Of a DNA stretch of 64,000 bases, positions 41,687-51,649 are shown piece after piece. Under the pieces are notes generated by a model. It saw nothing but the letters and a program-made list of their open reading frames with translations. It was not told the origin of the DNA and made no database searches. Source of the stretch: Vagococcus allomyrinae (lineage in GTDB: Bacteria > Bacillota > Bacilli > Lactobacillales > Vagococcaceae); contig NZ_JAEEGA010000019.1 in NCBI RefSeq assembly GCF_017829975.1, forward strand, positions 1 to 64,000, written 5' to 3'. Both the position numbers and the translations under genes were made by a program. The number at the start of each line of letters is the position of its first letter. Position 1 is the stretch's first letter.

Positions 41687-44038
41687 ATGTTACAATTAAC
41701 GGATATTAAGAAAAGCTATACGACAGGAGACTTTACCCAAGTCGCTCTCAATGGTGTCAGTGTCAATTTTAGAGAGAATGAATTTGTGGCCATCCTAGGG
41801 CAAAGTGGCTCAGGTAAAACAACTTTATTAAATATTATCGGTGGTCTTGATCAATACGACAGTGGTGATTTAGTGATTAATGGTAAATCCACCAAGGATT
41901 TTAAAGATGGTGAGTGGGATGCATACCGGAATAACAGTGTCGGTTTTGTTTTCCAAAGTTATAATTTGATTACGCATTTAAGCATACTCGACAATGTGGA
42001 GATGGGCATGACCTTAAGTGGCGTAAGCAGTTCTGAGAAGAAGCAGCGCGCCACTCAAGTTTTAGAGCGAGTTGGACTGAAAGACCATCTACATAAAAAA
42101 CCCAATCAATTGTCTGGTGGTCAAATGCAACGGGTCGCGATTGCCCGAGCTCTAGCAAATGATCCGGATATTATTTTAGCGGATGAACCAACTGGGGCAC
42201 TGGACTCCGAAACTAGTGAGCAAATCATGGATCTCATCAAAGAAATCGCTGATGATAAATTGGTTATTATGGTCACTCATAACCCGGAATTAGCAGAACA
42301 ATACGCTGACCGAATTGTCAATTTTAAGGATGGGCATATTGTTAAAGACAGTAACCCATATGTGGAAACCACGACGAATTCAAATTATGAATTAAAGCGG
42401 ACAAGCATGAATTACTTTACTGCCCTAAAACTTTCTGGTAAGAACATCGCAACTAAAAAGTGGCGAACAGGTTTGACGGCTTTTGCTGCTAGTATCGGGA
42501 TTATCGGTATTGCCTTAATTTTAAGTTTGTCTTCTGGTTTCCAGAAACAAATCGATGAGTTCCAAAGTGATGCGTTGTCAGAATTTCCTATCACGGTATC
42601 TCGTCAAGCCGTTAGTATGGATGAGGAATCGCTAAAAGAGATGCAATCACAAGGTCCCATGGCTAAAAAGGAATTTGTGAAATCGGATAAGGTGTATCTG
42701 TACAATCCTGCTGACAGTAACGTGACTCATACAAATAATATCACCCAAGAATATGTGGATTACTTACAGGAGATTGATCCGGAACTTGTCAGAAGTATTG
42801 GCTTTACTCGCATGGTTGGCATGAATTTGTTGCGAAAAACTGATGATGAGGTTACGCCTGTTTCAATTAATATTGGCATTTCTGGTGTAGGTGGTGCTGG
42901 CGCAGGGGGGATTTCTAGTATGAGTGGCGTTGGTTTGTCCTCTTATCCCGTGTCAATCGATGGTAAAGGCAGCAGCTACTTAAAGAAAAACTACGACGTC
43001 CTAGCAGGAAATTATCCAAAGGACGAAACAGAAATGGTCTTAGTTGTGGACAATCAAAACCGGATTGATGTCGAGACGATGAAAAATCTTGGATTTGATA
43101 CAGAAGATATTGAAAGTTTGAAATTCACGGATATCGTGGGAACAGAACTCCAATTAGTCGCTAATAATGATTTTTATGATAAATCTGAATTGGGTAACTT
43201 TATGCCGACTCAAGATTTGGAAAAAGCTTACACAGCATCGGCTAACACTAAGCTTAAAATTGCCGCAGTCGTTCGCCAAAAAGAAGATGTTCAAGTAGCC
43301 ATTTTAGCCAATGGTGTGGCATACAGTGATGCGCTAGTTGATTTAGTTTTAGAGAAGGAAAAAGACTCAGAGATTGTTAAAGCTCAGAGGGATTCCGATA
43401 CGAATGTGATGACCATGGAACCCTTTAAGGCCGATGAAAAAGAAACTTTTGTGGCCTACCTTGGAGGCGATTCAACACCGATGATGATCTACATTTACCC
43501 AGTGGATTTTGCTTCGAAAGACAAAATCATCGACTATTTAGATGCATTTAATAAAGGAAAAGAAACAAAGGATACGATTGTCTATTCTGACTTGGCCAGT
43601 TCCATGACGGAAATGACCGGCGGAATTATGGATGCTATTACCATGGTTCTAATTGCTTTTGCTTCAATTTCATTAGTGGTTTCCTTGATTATGGTGGGAA
43701 TTATCACGTATATTTCTGTCCTTGAACGGACGAAGGAAATTGGTGTCTTACGCGCTCTAGGAGCTCGCAAGAAAGATATTACCCGCGTCTTTAATGCGGA
43801 AACGTTAATCATCGGAGCGTTCTCTGGTTTCTTGGGAATCCTGATTGCGTACCTCTTAACGATTCCAACGAACATTATTTTAGAGAACATGACTGGTTTA
43901 GCTAATATCGCCCAACTTCAACCATTACATGCCATTAGTTTAGTGATCATCAGTGTGGTCTTAACACTAATTGGAGGTAGTATTCCAGCGCGGATGGCTG
44001 CTAAGAAGGATCCTGTCGAAGCCTTGCGTTCTGAATAA
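41687..44038 (+). CDS. Fused ABC ATPase-permease, MacB/FtsX type
   Basis: 783 residues from ATG 41687 (GGAGG upstream; the frame from 41636 has none). Residues 1-225: ATPase with Walker A GQSGSGKTTLL, LSGGQMQRV, ILADEPTGALDS and the MVTHN switch. A helix near 270-290 starts the permease, then a roughly 330-residue extracellular region and three C-terminal helices with the FtsX loop VLERTKEIGVLRALGARKKD. A fused MacB-like protein with a large outer domain is typical of antimicrobial-peptide or lipoprotein-extrusion systems in Firmicutes. With the divergent two-component pair it forms a sensing-and-response module. Confidence 0.88.
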   Translation: MLQLTDIKKSYTTGDFTQVALNGVSVNFRENEFVAILGQSGSGKTTLLNIIGGLDQYDSGDLVINGKSTKDFKDGEWDAYRNNSVGFVFQSYNLITHLSILDNVEMGMTLSGVSSSEKKQRATQVLERVGLKDHLHKKPNQLSGGQMQRVAIARALANDPDIILADEPTGALDSETSEQIMDLIKEIADDKLVIMVTHNPELAEQYADRIVNFKDGHIVKDSNPYVETTTNSNYELKRTSMNYFTALKLSGKNIATKKWRTGLTAFAASIGIIGIALILSLSSGFQKQIDEFQSDALSEFPITVSRQAVSMDEESLKEMQSQGPMAKKEFVKSDKVYLYNPADSNVTHTNNITQEYVDYLQEIDPELVRSIGFTRMVGMNLLRKTDDEVTPVSINIGISGVGGAGAGGISSMSGVGLSSYPVSIDGKGSSYLKKNYDVLAGNYPKDETEMVLVVDNQNRIDVETMKNLGFDTEDIESLKFTDIVGTELQLVANNDFYDKSELGNFMPTQDLEKAYTASANTKLKIAAVVRQKEDVQVAILANGVAYSDALVDLVLEKEKDSEIVKAQRDSDTNVMTMEPFKADEKETFVAYLGGDSTPMMIYIYPVDFASKDKIIDYLDAFNKGKETKDTIVYSDLASSMTEMTGGIMDAITMVLIAFASISLVVSLIMVGIITYISVLERTKEIGVLRALGARKKDITRVFNAETLIIGAFSGFLGILIAYLLTIPTNIILENMTGLANIAQLQPLHAISLVIISVVLTLIGGSIPARMAAKKDPVEALRSE

Positions 44039-44047
44039 TAGTTGTCT

Positions 44048-44088
44048 AACATCACAATCACGTGAGTTTACGTGATTGTGATGTTTTA
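44048..44088 (+). terminator. Strong terminator after the ABC transporter
   Basis: A perfect 16-bp stem (44048-44063 with 44070-44085) and a short T-run, ten bases after the stop. Confidence 0.85.
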
Positions 44089-44257
44089 CTTTGTCAAAAA
44101 TGCGTTAGATCAGGATGAGGAGCTAAAATTTCCTTGATGCCGATAATTATTGGACATGGGTTGGTGACTTTTAAAGTACACCGAGATGATTTATAATTAG
44201 TTAAATACTGGTTATTAAGGAAGTTATTGTAATATTTTTTAGAAAGGGTCTTGTGGA

Positions 44258-44851
44258 ATGAAAGTTGGTTTTTGGAATAGATTAGCAAAAAATTTTGATC
44301 AGCAAGATGTGGTTGATCCGGCGATTGTGACCTTGATTAAAGCGCATTTAGAGAAAGAATCTCAGGTTTTAGAAATTGGTGCTGGTACAGGGAACTTAGC
44401 TCTTCAATTGGCGCCATTTTGTCAATCACTTGAGGCAAGTGATTTTTTACCTGACATGGTCGCAAAAGCTCAGGAAAAAGCACATCCGGGAAATCTTCGA
44501 TTTAGTATTCAAGACGGGGCACAGTTGAGCTTTGGATCTGAAAGTTTTGATGTGGTTGTGGGAATGAACGTGCTCCATGTGGTTTCTGACATTGAGCAGG
44601 TTGTCACTGAATTGTCCCGAGTGTTGCGACCAGAGGGAGTGTTGATTATCCAAGTCCCAACGTTTAAAGAACAGCAATTTGTTTCAATTATTACCCGAAT
44701 GACGATGCAGATGATGAAGTTTCGTTTATGGCCAGTCGCGAGTTACGAGAATTTATTAAAGGACAAAGGGTTTATGATTGAGTTATCTCAAGAAACACGA
44801 TCTGGTAGTTTGTCAGTGGTAATGATTGCCAAAAAGATAAGTCTGATTTGA
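44258..44851 (+). CDS. Class I SAM-dependent methyltransferase
   Basis: 197 residues. The SAM motif VLEIGAGTGNLAL near residue 41, DFLPDMVAKA (motif II) and VVVGMNVLHVV near 100 give a Methyltransf_11 fold, with LRPEGVLIIQ as motif III. Substrate unknown. Stands alone after the ABC gene; its last codons overlap a terminator that has a second copy at 53476. Confidence 0.82.
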   Translation: MKVGFWNRLAKNFDQQDVVDPAIVTLIKAHLEKESQVLEIGAGTGNLALQLAPFCQSLEASDFLPDMVAKAQEKAHPGNLRFSIQDGAQLSFGSESFDVVVGMNVLHVVSDIEQVVTELSRVLRPEGVLIIQVPTFKEQQFVSIITRMTMQMMKFRLWPVASYENLLKDKGFMIELSQETRSGSLSVVMIAKKISLI

Positions 44852-44875
44852 ATAAAATCGATTTATCTTTTTTTT
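44831..44875 (+). terminator. Terminator overlapping the methyltransferase 3' end
   Basis: AAAGATAA / TTATCTTT with an inner GATTT / AAATC stem and T8. It starts inside the last codons of the gene. Almost the same sequence recurs at 53476-53520. Confidence 0.8.
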
Positions 44876-45125
44876 ATGAAAAACCGTTACTTAAACAGAG
44901 CGTATCAGCGAAGTCTGATGTTTCATTATTTTGTTCATTTAAACTTGTCAACTAATTGAACGAGGTGATTAGCTAAATGAGATCCTATAGTGACGAAGTA
45001 CTTAGAGCCTTTTAAGCTGTTTGTATCAATCTTGTGAGAGATTAAAAAATGAAAGTTTGGGTATCGTATCAACCATCAAAAGTTCTTCATCACAATTTTT
45101 TTGTACTGAGATTAAAAAGTTGTGA
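44876..45125 (+). other. Leader/gap before the PTS operon
   Basis: No gene is seen in 250 bases. TTCATCACAA (45086-45095) and its complement (45120-45129) form a 10-bp inverted repeat with a T-rich interior, just upstream of the promoter: an operator or an RNA hairpin. Confidence 0.4.
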
Positions 45126-45163
45126 TGAAACCGTTAACAAAAAAGCGTGGAAATCCGTATACT
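45126..45163 (+). promoter_or_regulatory. PTS operon promoter with cre site
   Basis: TTAACA (45134-45139) and TATACT (45158-45163) with an 18-bp spacer. TGAAACCGTTAACA (45126-45139) is a good cre match lying over the -35, so CcpA should repress the operon when glucose is present. A PRD activator is encoded in the operon. Confidence 0.7.
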
Positions 45164-45196
45164 AAGAGTCAGTTAAGACAGGATGGAGGTGAATCA

Positions 45197-45679
45197 ATGT
45201 TGTTGACCAAGAACTATTTGAACAAAGACTTAGTGGATATTTTTGATATTCAAGGTGGGCAAGAAGAGTATTTTGCAGCAGTCTATCAAAAGTTGAACCA
45301 ACTAGATTATATTGAAGACGGGTATCTCGGAGCAATTGTTGAAAGAGAGAAGGCCTATCCGACGGGGCTAGAGACTCCCTTTTTATCAGTGGCAATCCCT
45401 CACACGGATCCTCAATATATCAAAAAGCCATTTATTTACATGGTCAAATTAGAAAAACCAATCGTCTTTGGACAAATGGGGACAACAGATACAGAAATTC
45501 AAGTAACGGTTACATTTGTACTAGGGGTGGAAAAAGGGGACGATCAATTAGTTGTATTGCAAAGTTTAATGAAAATGTTTGCAGATGAACGGGTAATGAC
45601 TCAACTAAAAGAGGTCAAAGAGGTAACTGGGTTCTATCAAATTGTATGTGATTTTTTTAATAACACAATAAAGGAGTAA
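45197..45679 (+). CDS. PTS EIIA, galactitol/fructose type
   Basis: 160 residues from ATG 45197 (GGAGGTGA upstream). The phospho-His is in VAIPHTDPQ, near residue 67. First gene of a galactitol-type PTS operon; passes phosphate from HPr to EIIB (46542). Confidence 0.85.
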   Translation: MLLTKNYLNKDLVDIFDIQGGQEEYFAAVYQKLNQLDYIEDGYLGAIVEREKAYPTGLETPFLSVAIPHTDPQYIKKPFIYMVKLEKPIVFGQMGTTDTEIQVTVTFVLGVEKGDDQLVVLQSLMKMFADERVMTQLKEVKEVTGFYQIVCDFFNNTIKE

Positions 45680-45684
45680 ACAAG

Positions 45685-46521
45685 ATGACAAAAATTCACA
45701 ATATTTATGAAGCGCCATTTATCAAAGAAATGTGTGAAGCCACGAGAAATTTATGGAATAATGGGTGGGCAGAACGAAATGGCGGTAATATTAGTTATCG
45801 TTTAGATGCTGCAGAGGTTAGTTATTATCTTGAGACGGATCGTATTTTAAATGAAGTTAGTCTAGGCTTTGAAATACCAGAGTTAGCAAATATGATTTTT
45901 TTAGTTTCAGGTTCAGGTAAATATTTTAAAAATGTTTGGCAAAACCCAGCTGATAATTTGGTCATTTTAAAGATCTCTGCCGATGGACTGAACTATCAGG
46001 TTTTGTGGGGACTGGAAACTGGCGGCGTTCCAACCAGTGAATTGGCCTCACATTTAAAATGCCACAGTGTACGTTTAAAAAAAGATCCAGACCATCGTGT
46101 GATATTACATACTCATTCGATTGCTATTTCAGCAATGACCTTTGTCCATGAGTTAAATGAGGCAGCCTTTACCAAGACATTGTGGGAAATGATTACCGAA
46201 TGTTTAGTGGTTTTTCCCGACGGGGTTGCTGTGTTGCCATGGATGGTAGCCGGCACTGTTGAGTTGGGGGAAGCTTCTGCCGAAAAGATGAGGGACTCAC
46301 GACTTGTTGTTTGGCCGCACCATGGAATTATGGGGGCTGGTCAGTCGATGGACGATGCCTTTGGTTTAGTTGAAACAGCTGAAAAAGCAGCCGATATCTA
46401 TTTGCTGGCTGTGTCAACACCTGCTGGAATTGTTCAAAAAATAACGGATCAGCAATTATGGGATTTAGCAGAGCGCTTCGGCGTTGTGCCGAAAGCAGGA
46501 ATCTTAGCTCCCAAAAAATAA
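45685..46521 (+). CDS. rhaD: Class II aldolase, RhaD-type rhamnulose-1-phosphate aldolase
   Basis: 278 residues, full length for RhaD. WNNGWAERNGGNISYRL near residue 25, zinc ligands in ILHTHSIA (about 140) and WPHHGIMGAG (about 213), and ECLVVFPDGVAVLPWM, which is strikingly like RhaD of enterobacteria. RhaD splits L-rhamnulose-1-phosphate to dihydroxyacetone phosphate and L-lactaldehyde. No rhamnose isomerase, kinase or mutarotase is near; instead a PTS is, so the phosphorylated ketose may come directly from transport. Close relatives with other ketose-1-phosphates cannot be excluded. Confidence 0.82.
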   Translation: MTKIHNIYEAPFIKEMCEATRNLWNNGWAERNGGNISYRLDAAEVSYYLETDRILNEVSLGFEIPELANMIFLVSGSGKYFKNVWQNPADNLVILKISADGLNYQVLWGLETGGVPTSELASHLKCHSVRLKKDPDHRVILHTHSIAISAMTFVHELNEAAFTKTLWEMITECLVVFPDGVAVLPWMVAGTVELGEASAEKMRDSRLVVWPHHGIMGAGQSMDDAFGLVETAEKAADIYLLAVSTPAGIVQKITDQQLWDLAERFGVVPKAGILAPKK

Positions 46522-46541
46522 GAATAGGACAGGTGAAAATA

Positions 46542-46844
46542 ATGAGAAAAGTAAATGTGATTTCGGTGTGCGGTTCTGGGACCGTTACTAGTTCAATGGT
46601 TGCGGGGAAAGTCAAGGATTTTTTAGAAGAAAATGGCTTTAAGGCCCAAACTGTTGAGGTTAATCCCAATGGCGTTGACGGGCAATTGGAATTGGGGAGC
46701 TGGGATGTGATCGTTCATACGAGCCCGCTAAAAAAGAAATACCAAGTCCCAACTATTAATTCAGTAGGGTTATTGACTGGTATGGGAGAAGAAGAGTTTT
46801 TTGCTGAGTTGTTAGAAACGGTTAAAACGCTAGATTTGGGATAA
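46542..46844 (+). CDS. PTS EIIB, galactitol type
   Basis: 100 residues from ATG 46542. The phospho-Cys loop SVCGSGTVTSSM is at residues 8-18, as in GatB/SgcB. Fold of the lactose/galactitol IIB class. Confidence 0.88.
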   Translation: MRKVNVISVCGSGTVTSSMVAGKVKDFLEENGFKAQTVEVNPNGVDGQLELGSWDVIVHTSPLKKKYQVPTINSVGLLTGMGEEEFFAELLETVKTLDLG

Positions 46845-46863
46845 CTGATTCTTAGGAAGATTA

Positions 46864-47018
46864 GAAAATGAGGCTGCCAAAGGGAAGACTTAAAGAAATG
46901 TAGACTGTCAAATAAAGTACTTGCTCAAAGTTTGGGCCGTATCACTGTTTGAAGGATGAACAGACCAAAAATCGGCTGCGTAAGCAGGTAACTAAACTAC
47001 TGAGATTGCCTCATTTTC
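46864..47018. repeat. 11-bp inverted repeat framing 155 bp between EIIB and EIIC
   Basis: GAAAATGAGGC (46864-46874) and its exact complement (47008-47018) bracket a region with no gene. It could fold into one long intercistronic structure or be a decayed mobile palindrome. Confidence 0.5.
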
Positions 47019-47086
47019 AGGATGTTCACCAAACACAACAAAGATGATTGCTAAGGGCAGTCGTAAGCGTAGAGGAGATGAAAAAA

Positions 47087-48508
47087 ATGCTTGATATTCT
47101 TTCTAAAATAATGGATTCATTTGGTGCTGCAATTGTCGTCCCAATAATTATCTTTTTTATTGCTTTAATAATGAAGGTTAAGCCTAAGAAGGCTTTTGGA
47201 GCAGCATTAAATGCTGGAATTGGTTTAACTGGCTTCAATATGATCATTGGTGCTTATTCACCAATTGTAACCCCTGCCGTAAACCGGATGGTTGAGGAAA
47301 CAGGTGTAAATTTAAGAATCTTGGATACAGGCTGGCAGGCCACTAGTGTCGTGGCTTATTCAACACAGGTGGGAATGATTTTCTTAGGTCTTGGTTTAGT
47401 GATGCAACTGGTGCTATTTTTAATTAAGTATACGGATATTTTTATGCCTTCCGATTTGTGGAATAACTATTCATTTATGCTCTGGGGCTCGATGCTTTAC
47501 ATTTCAACTAAAAATCTTTGGCTTTCTATTGGTTTAATGGTTCTGTCAAATTTGTATTCATTAGTTTTTTCAGAAATTGTGGCAAAACGTTGGTCAGTTT
47601 ATTATGGTTATCCAAGGTGTACCATGACGGCCCCTCATCATATTTGTTCAGTTCCTTTAGCGGTCGGAATGGATTGGTTGTTAACTAAGCTAGGAGCAAA
47701 CAAAGTTCAATGGAACCCTGAGACGATTCAAGATAAATTAGGCTTTCTTGGTGAACCTGTTTCGCTTGGGTTTATTCTAGGAATGTTATTAGGTCTGGCT
47801 GGCAACTTTATGCGGCTGAATACTTTTGAAGGTTGGGGAGAAATTGCGACAGTTGGTGTTGCCACAGCCGCAATTATGGCGATTTTTCCGAAGATTGCTG
47901 GGATTTTTGCTTCAGCATTTACCACTATCACAGATGCCTCAAAACGCACGGCAAAATCGGGTGGAAAAGATCGGGTTTGGTATCTTGCGATTAATGATGC
48001 AGCAGGTTACGGAGAAACGGCAACGTTGTTAACTGGAATGCTATTAATGCCAATTGTCTTGATTTTGGCGATTGTTCTACCAGGTAATGAAACCTTGCCG
48101 ATGGTTGATTTGATTGCGATCCCTTATATGATTGAATTGATTATCTGTATATCTAATGGAAATATTTTTAAGTCCTTAATCAGTGGTACTTTATGGTGTG
48201 TTGGCGGGTTGTATATGATTACGGCCGTCGCGCCAATCTTTACCGAAGTTGCGATCGAAGTGGGCGTAAATTTGCCAGCAGGGGCGTTATTAATATGTAG
48301 TTTTGCTGTCATGACGAATCACATTATGGGAGGTTTGTTTCTAATTTTTATGACTCAAAATCCCTTGTGGATCGGGTTATCGATTGTTGTCTATATTGCC
48401 TTGTATTTATTTGTTCGAGTGAAAAAAGCCGCCATTCACGACTATCTTGAACGGCAGGCGCAATTGGAAGCCGGTGCGCAAATCATCACAGAGGAGGTCA
48501 TTTCTTAA
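47087..48508 (+). CDS. PTS EIIC, galactitol type
   Basis: 473 residues; ATG 47087 is nine bases after AGAGGAG. Eleven or so hydrophobic segments and the GatC-family signs AALNAGIGLTGF near residue 45 and the RCTMTAPHH loop. Forms the channel that imports and phosphorylates the sugar. Its stop overlaps the next start. Confidence 0.88.
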   Translation: MLDILSKIMDSFGAAIVVPIIIFFIALIMKVKPKKAFGAALNAGIGLTGFNMIIGAYSPIVTPAVNRMVEETGVNLRILDTGWQATSVVAYSTQVGMIFLGLGLVMQLVLFLIKYTDIFMPSDLWNNYSFMLWGSMLYISTKNLWLSIGLMVLSNLYSLVFSEIVAKRWSVYYGYPRCTMTAPHHICSVPLAVGMDWLLTKLGANKVQWNPETIQDKLGFLGEPVSLGFILGMLLGLAGNFMRLNTFEGWGEIATVGVATAAIMAIFPKIAGIFASAFTTITDASKRTAKSGGKDRVWYLAINDAAGYGETATLLTGMLLMPIVLILAIVLPGNETLPMVDLIAIPYMIELIICISNGNIFKSLISGTLWCVGGLYMITAVAPIFTEVAIEVGVNLPAGALLICSFAVMTNHIMGGLFLIFMTQNPLWIGLSIVVYIALYLFVRVKKAAIHDYLERQAQLEAGAQIITEEVIS

Positions 48509-49554
48509 TGACAAAAGTAGTCGTAGTAGGAGATCGTTTAGTTAGCAGTGCCACCCTAAAAGAAGCAGCTGGACAGCTAAATATCCCTGGACCTATTGAG
48601 GTGGTAGAGTTTCAATGGCATGGGGATTTAACAAAGGATCAATTTCAAGAAAAGATTTTGTTGATTGAAAAAGGCGGGCCAGAGGCGGTTGATATTCCTG
48701 AAGGCATTTTACCGGAAATGATAGAGGCTGATTATTTATTAGTGCACATCGCTCCCGTTTCAAAGGAAATGATCGCTGCTGCACAGCAACTTAAGCTAAT
48801 TGGCACTTGTCGTGGTGGAATTGAACACGTCGCTGTAGATGCTGTGAAAGAAAAGGGCATTCCCTTAATTCATGTGATTCGAAATGCAGAGCCTGTTGCT
48901 GATTTTACGTTAGGATTGATCTTTGCTGAAACCCGTAATATTGCCCGTTCTCATCAAGCAGTCATGGCAGGCAAATGGCGTAAAAGTTTTTCCAATGATC
49001 CCTATAAAACGACTCTTGCTAATTTAAAAGTAGGATTGATTGGGCTAGGGTATATTGGAAAATTGGTTGTTCAGCGTCTGAATGGTTTAGGTGTAGAGGT
49101 GCTAGTCTACGATCCCTTTGTGGATCAAGAAGCGATTGTTGCGGAAGGTTTGCAAGTAACTTTCAAAGCATTGGAGGAAGTTTTTTCAGAGGCGGATGTT
49201 ATTTCTCTTCATGTGCGTGTTACACCAGAAACAACCAATATGGTAAACAAGGCGTTAATCTCTTTAATGAAACCTAGTGCTTATTTGATTAATACAGCTC
49301 GTGCGGCGATTTTAAATAAAGGGGATTTAGTTGAAGCTTTGAAGGAAAAACGGATTGCTGGAGCTGCTTTAGATGTTATTTGGTCAGAGCCTATTCAACA
49401 AGAAGATGACTTATTACAACTAGATAATGTCACCTTAACCTCGCATATTGCAGGGGATACCATTGATGCGATCCCTCGGTCACCTTATTTATTGAGAAAT
49501 GTTCTAAATGGCTATTTTGAGACTGGAAAAAGTGACATGTTGATCCGCTTGTAA
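48508..49554 (+). CDS. D-isomer 2-hydroxyacid dehydrogenase, SerA-like
   Basis: 348 residues, start in the EIIC stop (GAGGAGG upstream). NAD-binding GLGYIG near residue 178, catalytic Arg in CRGGIEHV, Glu in VIWSEPI and His in TSHIAGDT. Family members act on phosphoglycerate, erythronate or other hydroxyacids. It lies within a sugar-catabolism operon, so it probably oxidises or reduces a sugar-derived acid; its exact substrate is unknown. Confidence 0.82.
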   Translation: MTKVVVVGDRLVSSATLKEAAGQLNIPGPIEVVEFQWHGDLTKDQFQEKILLIEKGGPEAVDIPEGILPEMIEADYLLVHIAPVSKEMIAAAQQLKLIGTCRGGIEHVAVDAVKEKGIPLIHVIRNAEPVADFTLGLIFAETRNIARSHQAVMAGKWRKSFSNDPYKTTLANLKVGLIGLGYIGKLVVQRLNGLGVEVLVYDPFVDQEAIVAEGLQVTFKALEEVFSEADVISLHVRVTPETTNMVNKALISLMKPSAYLINTARAAILNKGDLVEALKEKRIAGAALDVIWSEPIQQEDDLLQLDNVTLTSHIAGDTIDAIPRSPYLLRNVLNGYFETGKSDMLIRL

Positions 49555-49579
49555 ACAATCGTATAAAAGAAGGTAGTGA

Positions 49580-51649
49580 ATGAAGATGGACTCGATGACG
49601 ATTGAGATGATTGAAATGATTGTGAATAAATCAGGTATTTCTATGATGACGCTTCTTTCTGAACTTGGAATGACAAAAGGGCAGCTGACTTATCGCTTGA
49701 AAAAAATCAATGAGCAGTTAATGCAGGCCGAATTACCCGTGATTCAAAGAAAAAACCAGCGTTTGTATATTGAGTTGACGATGCTGGAGAAAAAACAGTT
49801 CATTGAAAATTGTTCGTCATTGATCCATTTTTCAGACCAAGAACGGCTGGATTATATATTATTGATGTTGATATTTAACCGCAATCAAAGGTTGGCCTCT
49901 ATGGCAGAGACCTTGATCGTCAGTAAAAATACAGTTTTATCAGACATGAGAAAAATTAAGCAACTCCTTAGAAATCAAGGGCTTGATTTAATTTATTCCA
50001 GAAAAAACAGTTATGCTATTAGCGGAAAAGAGCTGGATATTCGTCGGTTAGCTATTACGCTCTTAAAGGAAGTAATTGAGGATAGAGTGGTCTTTCACAC
50101 GATTCAACAGGTTCTTAAAATTGATCAAAAGCTGATTCACAAAATTGAAACTAAGATTGGCGAGTTGGAACAAAAGCTAAATGTCTTTTTTTCAGAAGGC
50201 AAGCTAATTCAACTTTCTTATGTTATATATATGTGCGTGTGGCGAACGTCCCGAGGGGAGGCTCTTAAAGTTGAGTGGCTAGAGAAATATGTGGATTTGT
50301 CCGTTCATCAGAAAATTTCAGAAATATTTTCCGAATTTTCACTTTCTGAAAATGAATTGCAATTTATCACGATTCAAATCCTTGGCACAAACACCATTCA
50401 AAATAACGTTAGTCTGAAAGATCAACGGTTGATGGCAGCTATCTTTCAATCTGTTGCTAATTTTGAACGGTTAAGCATTACCCAATTGGAAGAGAGAGAA
50501 GAACTTTGCGATAGTTTATATCAGCATTTGATCCCTGCAATCTACAGAATTAAATTTGGTGTACCAGATTTTAATTCTTTATCTGAACAGGTTATCCAGG
50601 AATATGATTATTTTCATGACTTTGTTCGAACGTCGATTCAGCCAATTGAAGAGCTTATGGACCTACGTTTCCCAGAACAGGAGCTGGCTTACCTAACGAT
50701 TATTTTTCTCAGCTTTCTCAAAGAGGAGTTGCGGGAGCTTAAGGCTAAACAAACAGCTATCGTTGTTTGTATTCATGGGATTTCGGTTTCGCGGCTACTT
50801 TTGGAAACCTTAAAGGAACTTTTTCCACAGCTTCATTTTATTCGCTTTATTTCACTACGTGAGTTTTATGAGCAAGAGCCTGCAGCTGACTTTATTTTTT
50901 CGACTGTTTATCTTGATACTGATCGGCAAACCTTTATCATCAAGCATTTTTTGAGTGAGTATGAAAAAAGAGAATTGAAGCAAAAAGTTGAAAGTGAACT
51001 TAATGGAATAGAAACCAATAATCTTCCGGCCGTAGTGAGTACAGACAAATTAATCGGTTTAATTGAAAGGTATGGCAACATTGCTGATAAAGAGCACTTG
51101 GAAAAGGCATTAAATAACTATTTGTCTTCTTTGGAGTATGAGGAAACTATTTCAGAAACCGACCCGACAAGTAAAAACTCTTTATTGGATTTACTGCCTT
51201 TAAACCACATTCAATTTTATGATAAACCATTGTCGCTAGCGGAGTCGATTCTGTTAGCAGGCAAGCCCTTGGTTAATGAAGGGTTAATCGAACCTAAATA
51301 TTTAGATAAAATTATCGCAGATTATAATCCAGAATATCCTTATTTTGTTGTTGCACCCGAGACAGCAATTCCTCATGCTGGTTTTGAGGATGGGGTGAAT
51401 AAATTAAGTATGTCCCTATTAAAGCTGACGCATCCAGTCGCTTTTAGTCAAGAGTTATCTGTCAGGTTGATTGTGTTAATTGCACCAGAAGATCAAAAAG
51501 GTCATATGAACGCTGTTTCCACCTTCTACACGTTAGTCCATAATTCGCTTCACTTAAAAAATATCTTGTCTACAAATTATGAAAAAGAATTGCGGAAATA
51601 CTTAGAAAAGGTTTTACAGGAGGTGAATCAAGAATATGTTTTCAAATAA
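49580..51649 (+). CDS. PRD-containing activator, MtlR/BglG class
   Basis: 689 residues. N-terminal helix-turn-helix regions, PRD1 and PRD2 (about 175-390, phosphorylated His by the PTS), an EIIB-like domain (VVCIHGISVSRLLLETL, here with a Ser/His rather than Cys) and an EIIA domain with the active His in TAIPHAGFED. It activates the operon when the sugar is being imported. DNA-binding activator rather than an antiterminator because of size and EIIA/EIIB domains. Confidence 0.86.
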   Translation: MKMDSMTIEMIEMIVNKSGISMMTLLSELGMTKGQLTYRLKKINEQLMQAELPVIQRKNQRLYIELTMLEKKQFIENCSSLIHFSDQERLDYILLMLIFNRNQRLASMAETLIVSKNTVLSDMRKIKQLLRNQGLDLIYSRKNSYAISGKELDIRRLAITLLKEVIEDRVVFHTIQQVLKIDQKLIHKIETKIGELEQKLNVFFSEGKLIQLSYVIYMCVWRTSRGEALKVEWLEKYVDLSVHQKISEIFSEFSLSENELQFITIQILGTNTIQNNVSLKDQRLMAAIFQSVANFERLSITQLEEREELCDSLYQHLIPAIYRIKFGVPDFNSLSEQVIQEYDYFHDFVRTSIQPIEELMDLRFPEQELAYLTIIFLSFLKEELRELKAKQTAIVVCIHGISVSRLLLETLKELFPQLHFIRFISLREFYEQEPAADFIFSTVYLDTDRQTFIIKHFLSEYEKRELKQKVESELNGIETNNLPAVVSTDKLIGLIERYGNIADKEHLEKALNNYLSSLEYEETISETDPTSKNSLLDLLPLNHIQFYDKPLSLAESILLAGKPLVNEGLIEPKYLDKIIADYNPEYPYFVVAPETAIPHAGFEDGVNKLSMSLLKLTHPVAFSQELSVRLIVLIAPEDQKGHMNAVSTFYTLVHNSLHLKNILSTNYEKELRKYLEKVLQEVNQEYVFK

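Noticed and set aside
45040-45164. 38-codon frame before the PTS operon
   Set aside because: It runs over the cre site and promoter and has no ribosome binding site.
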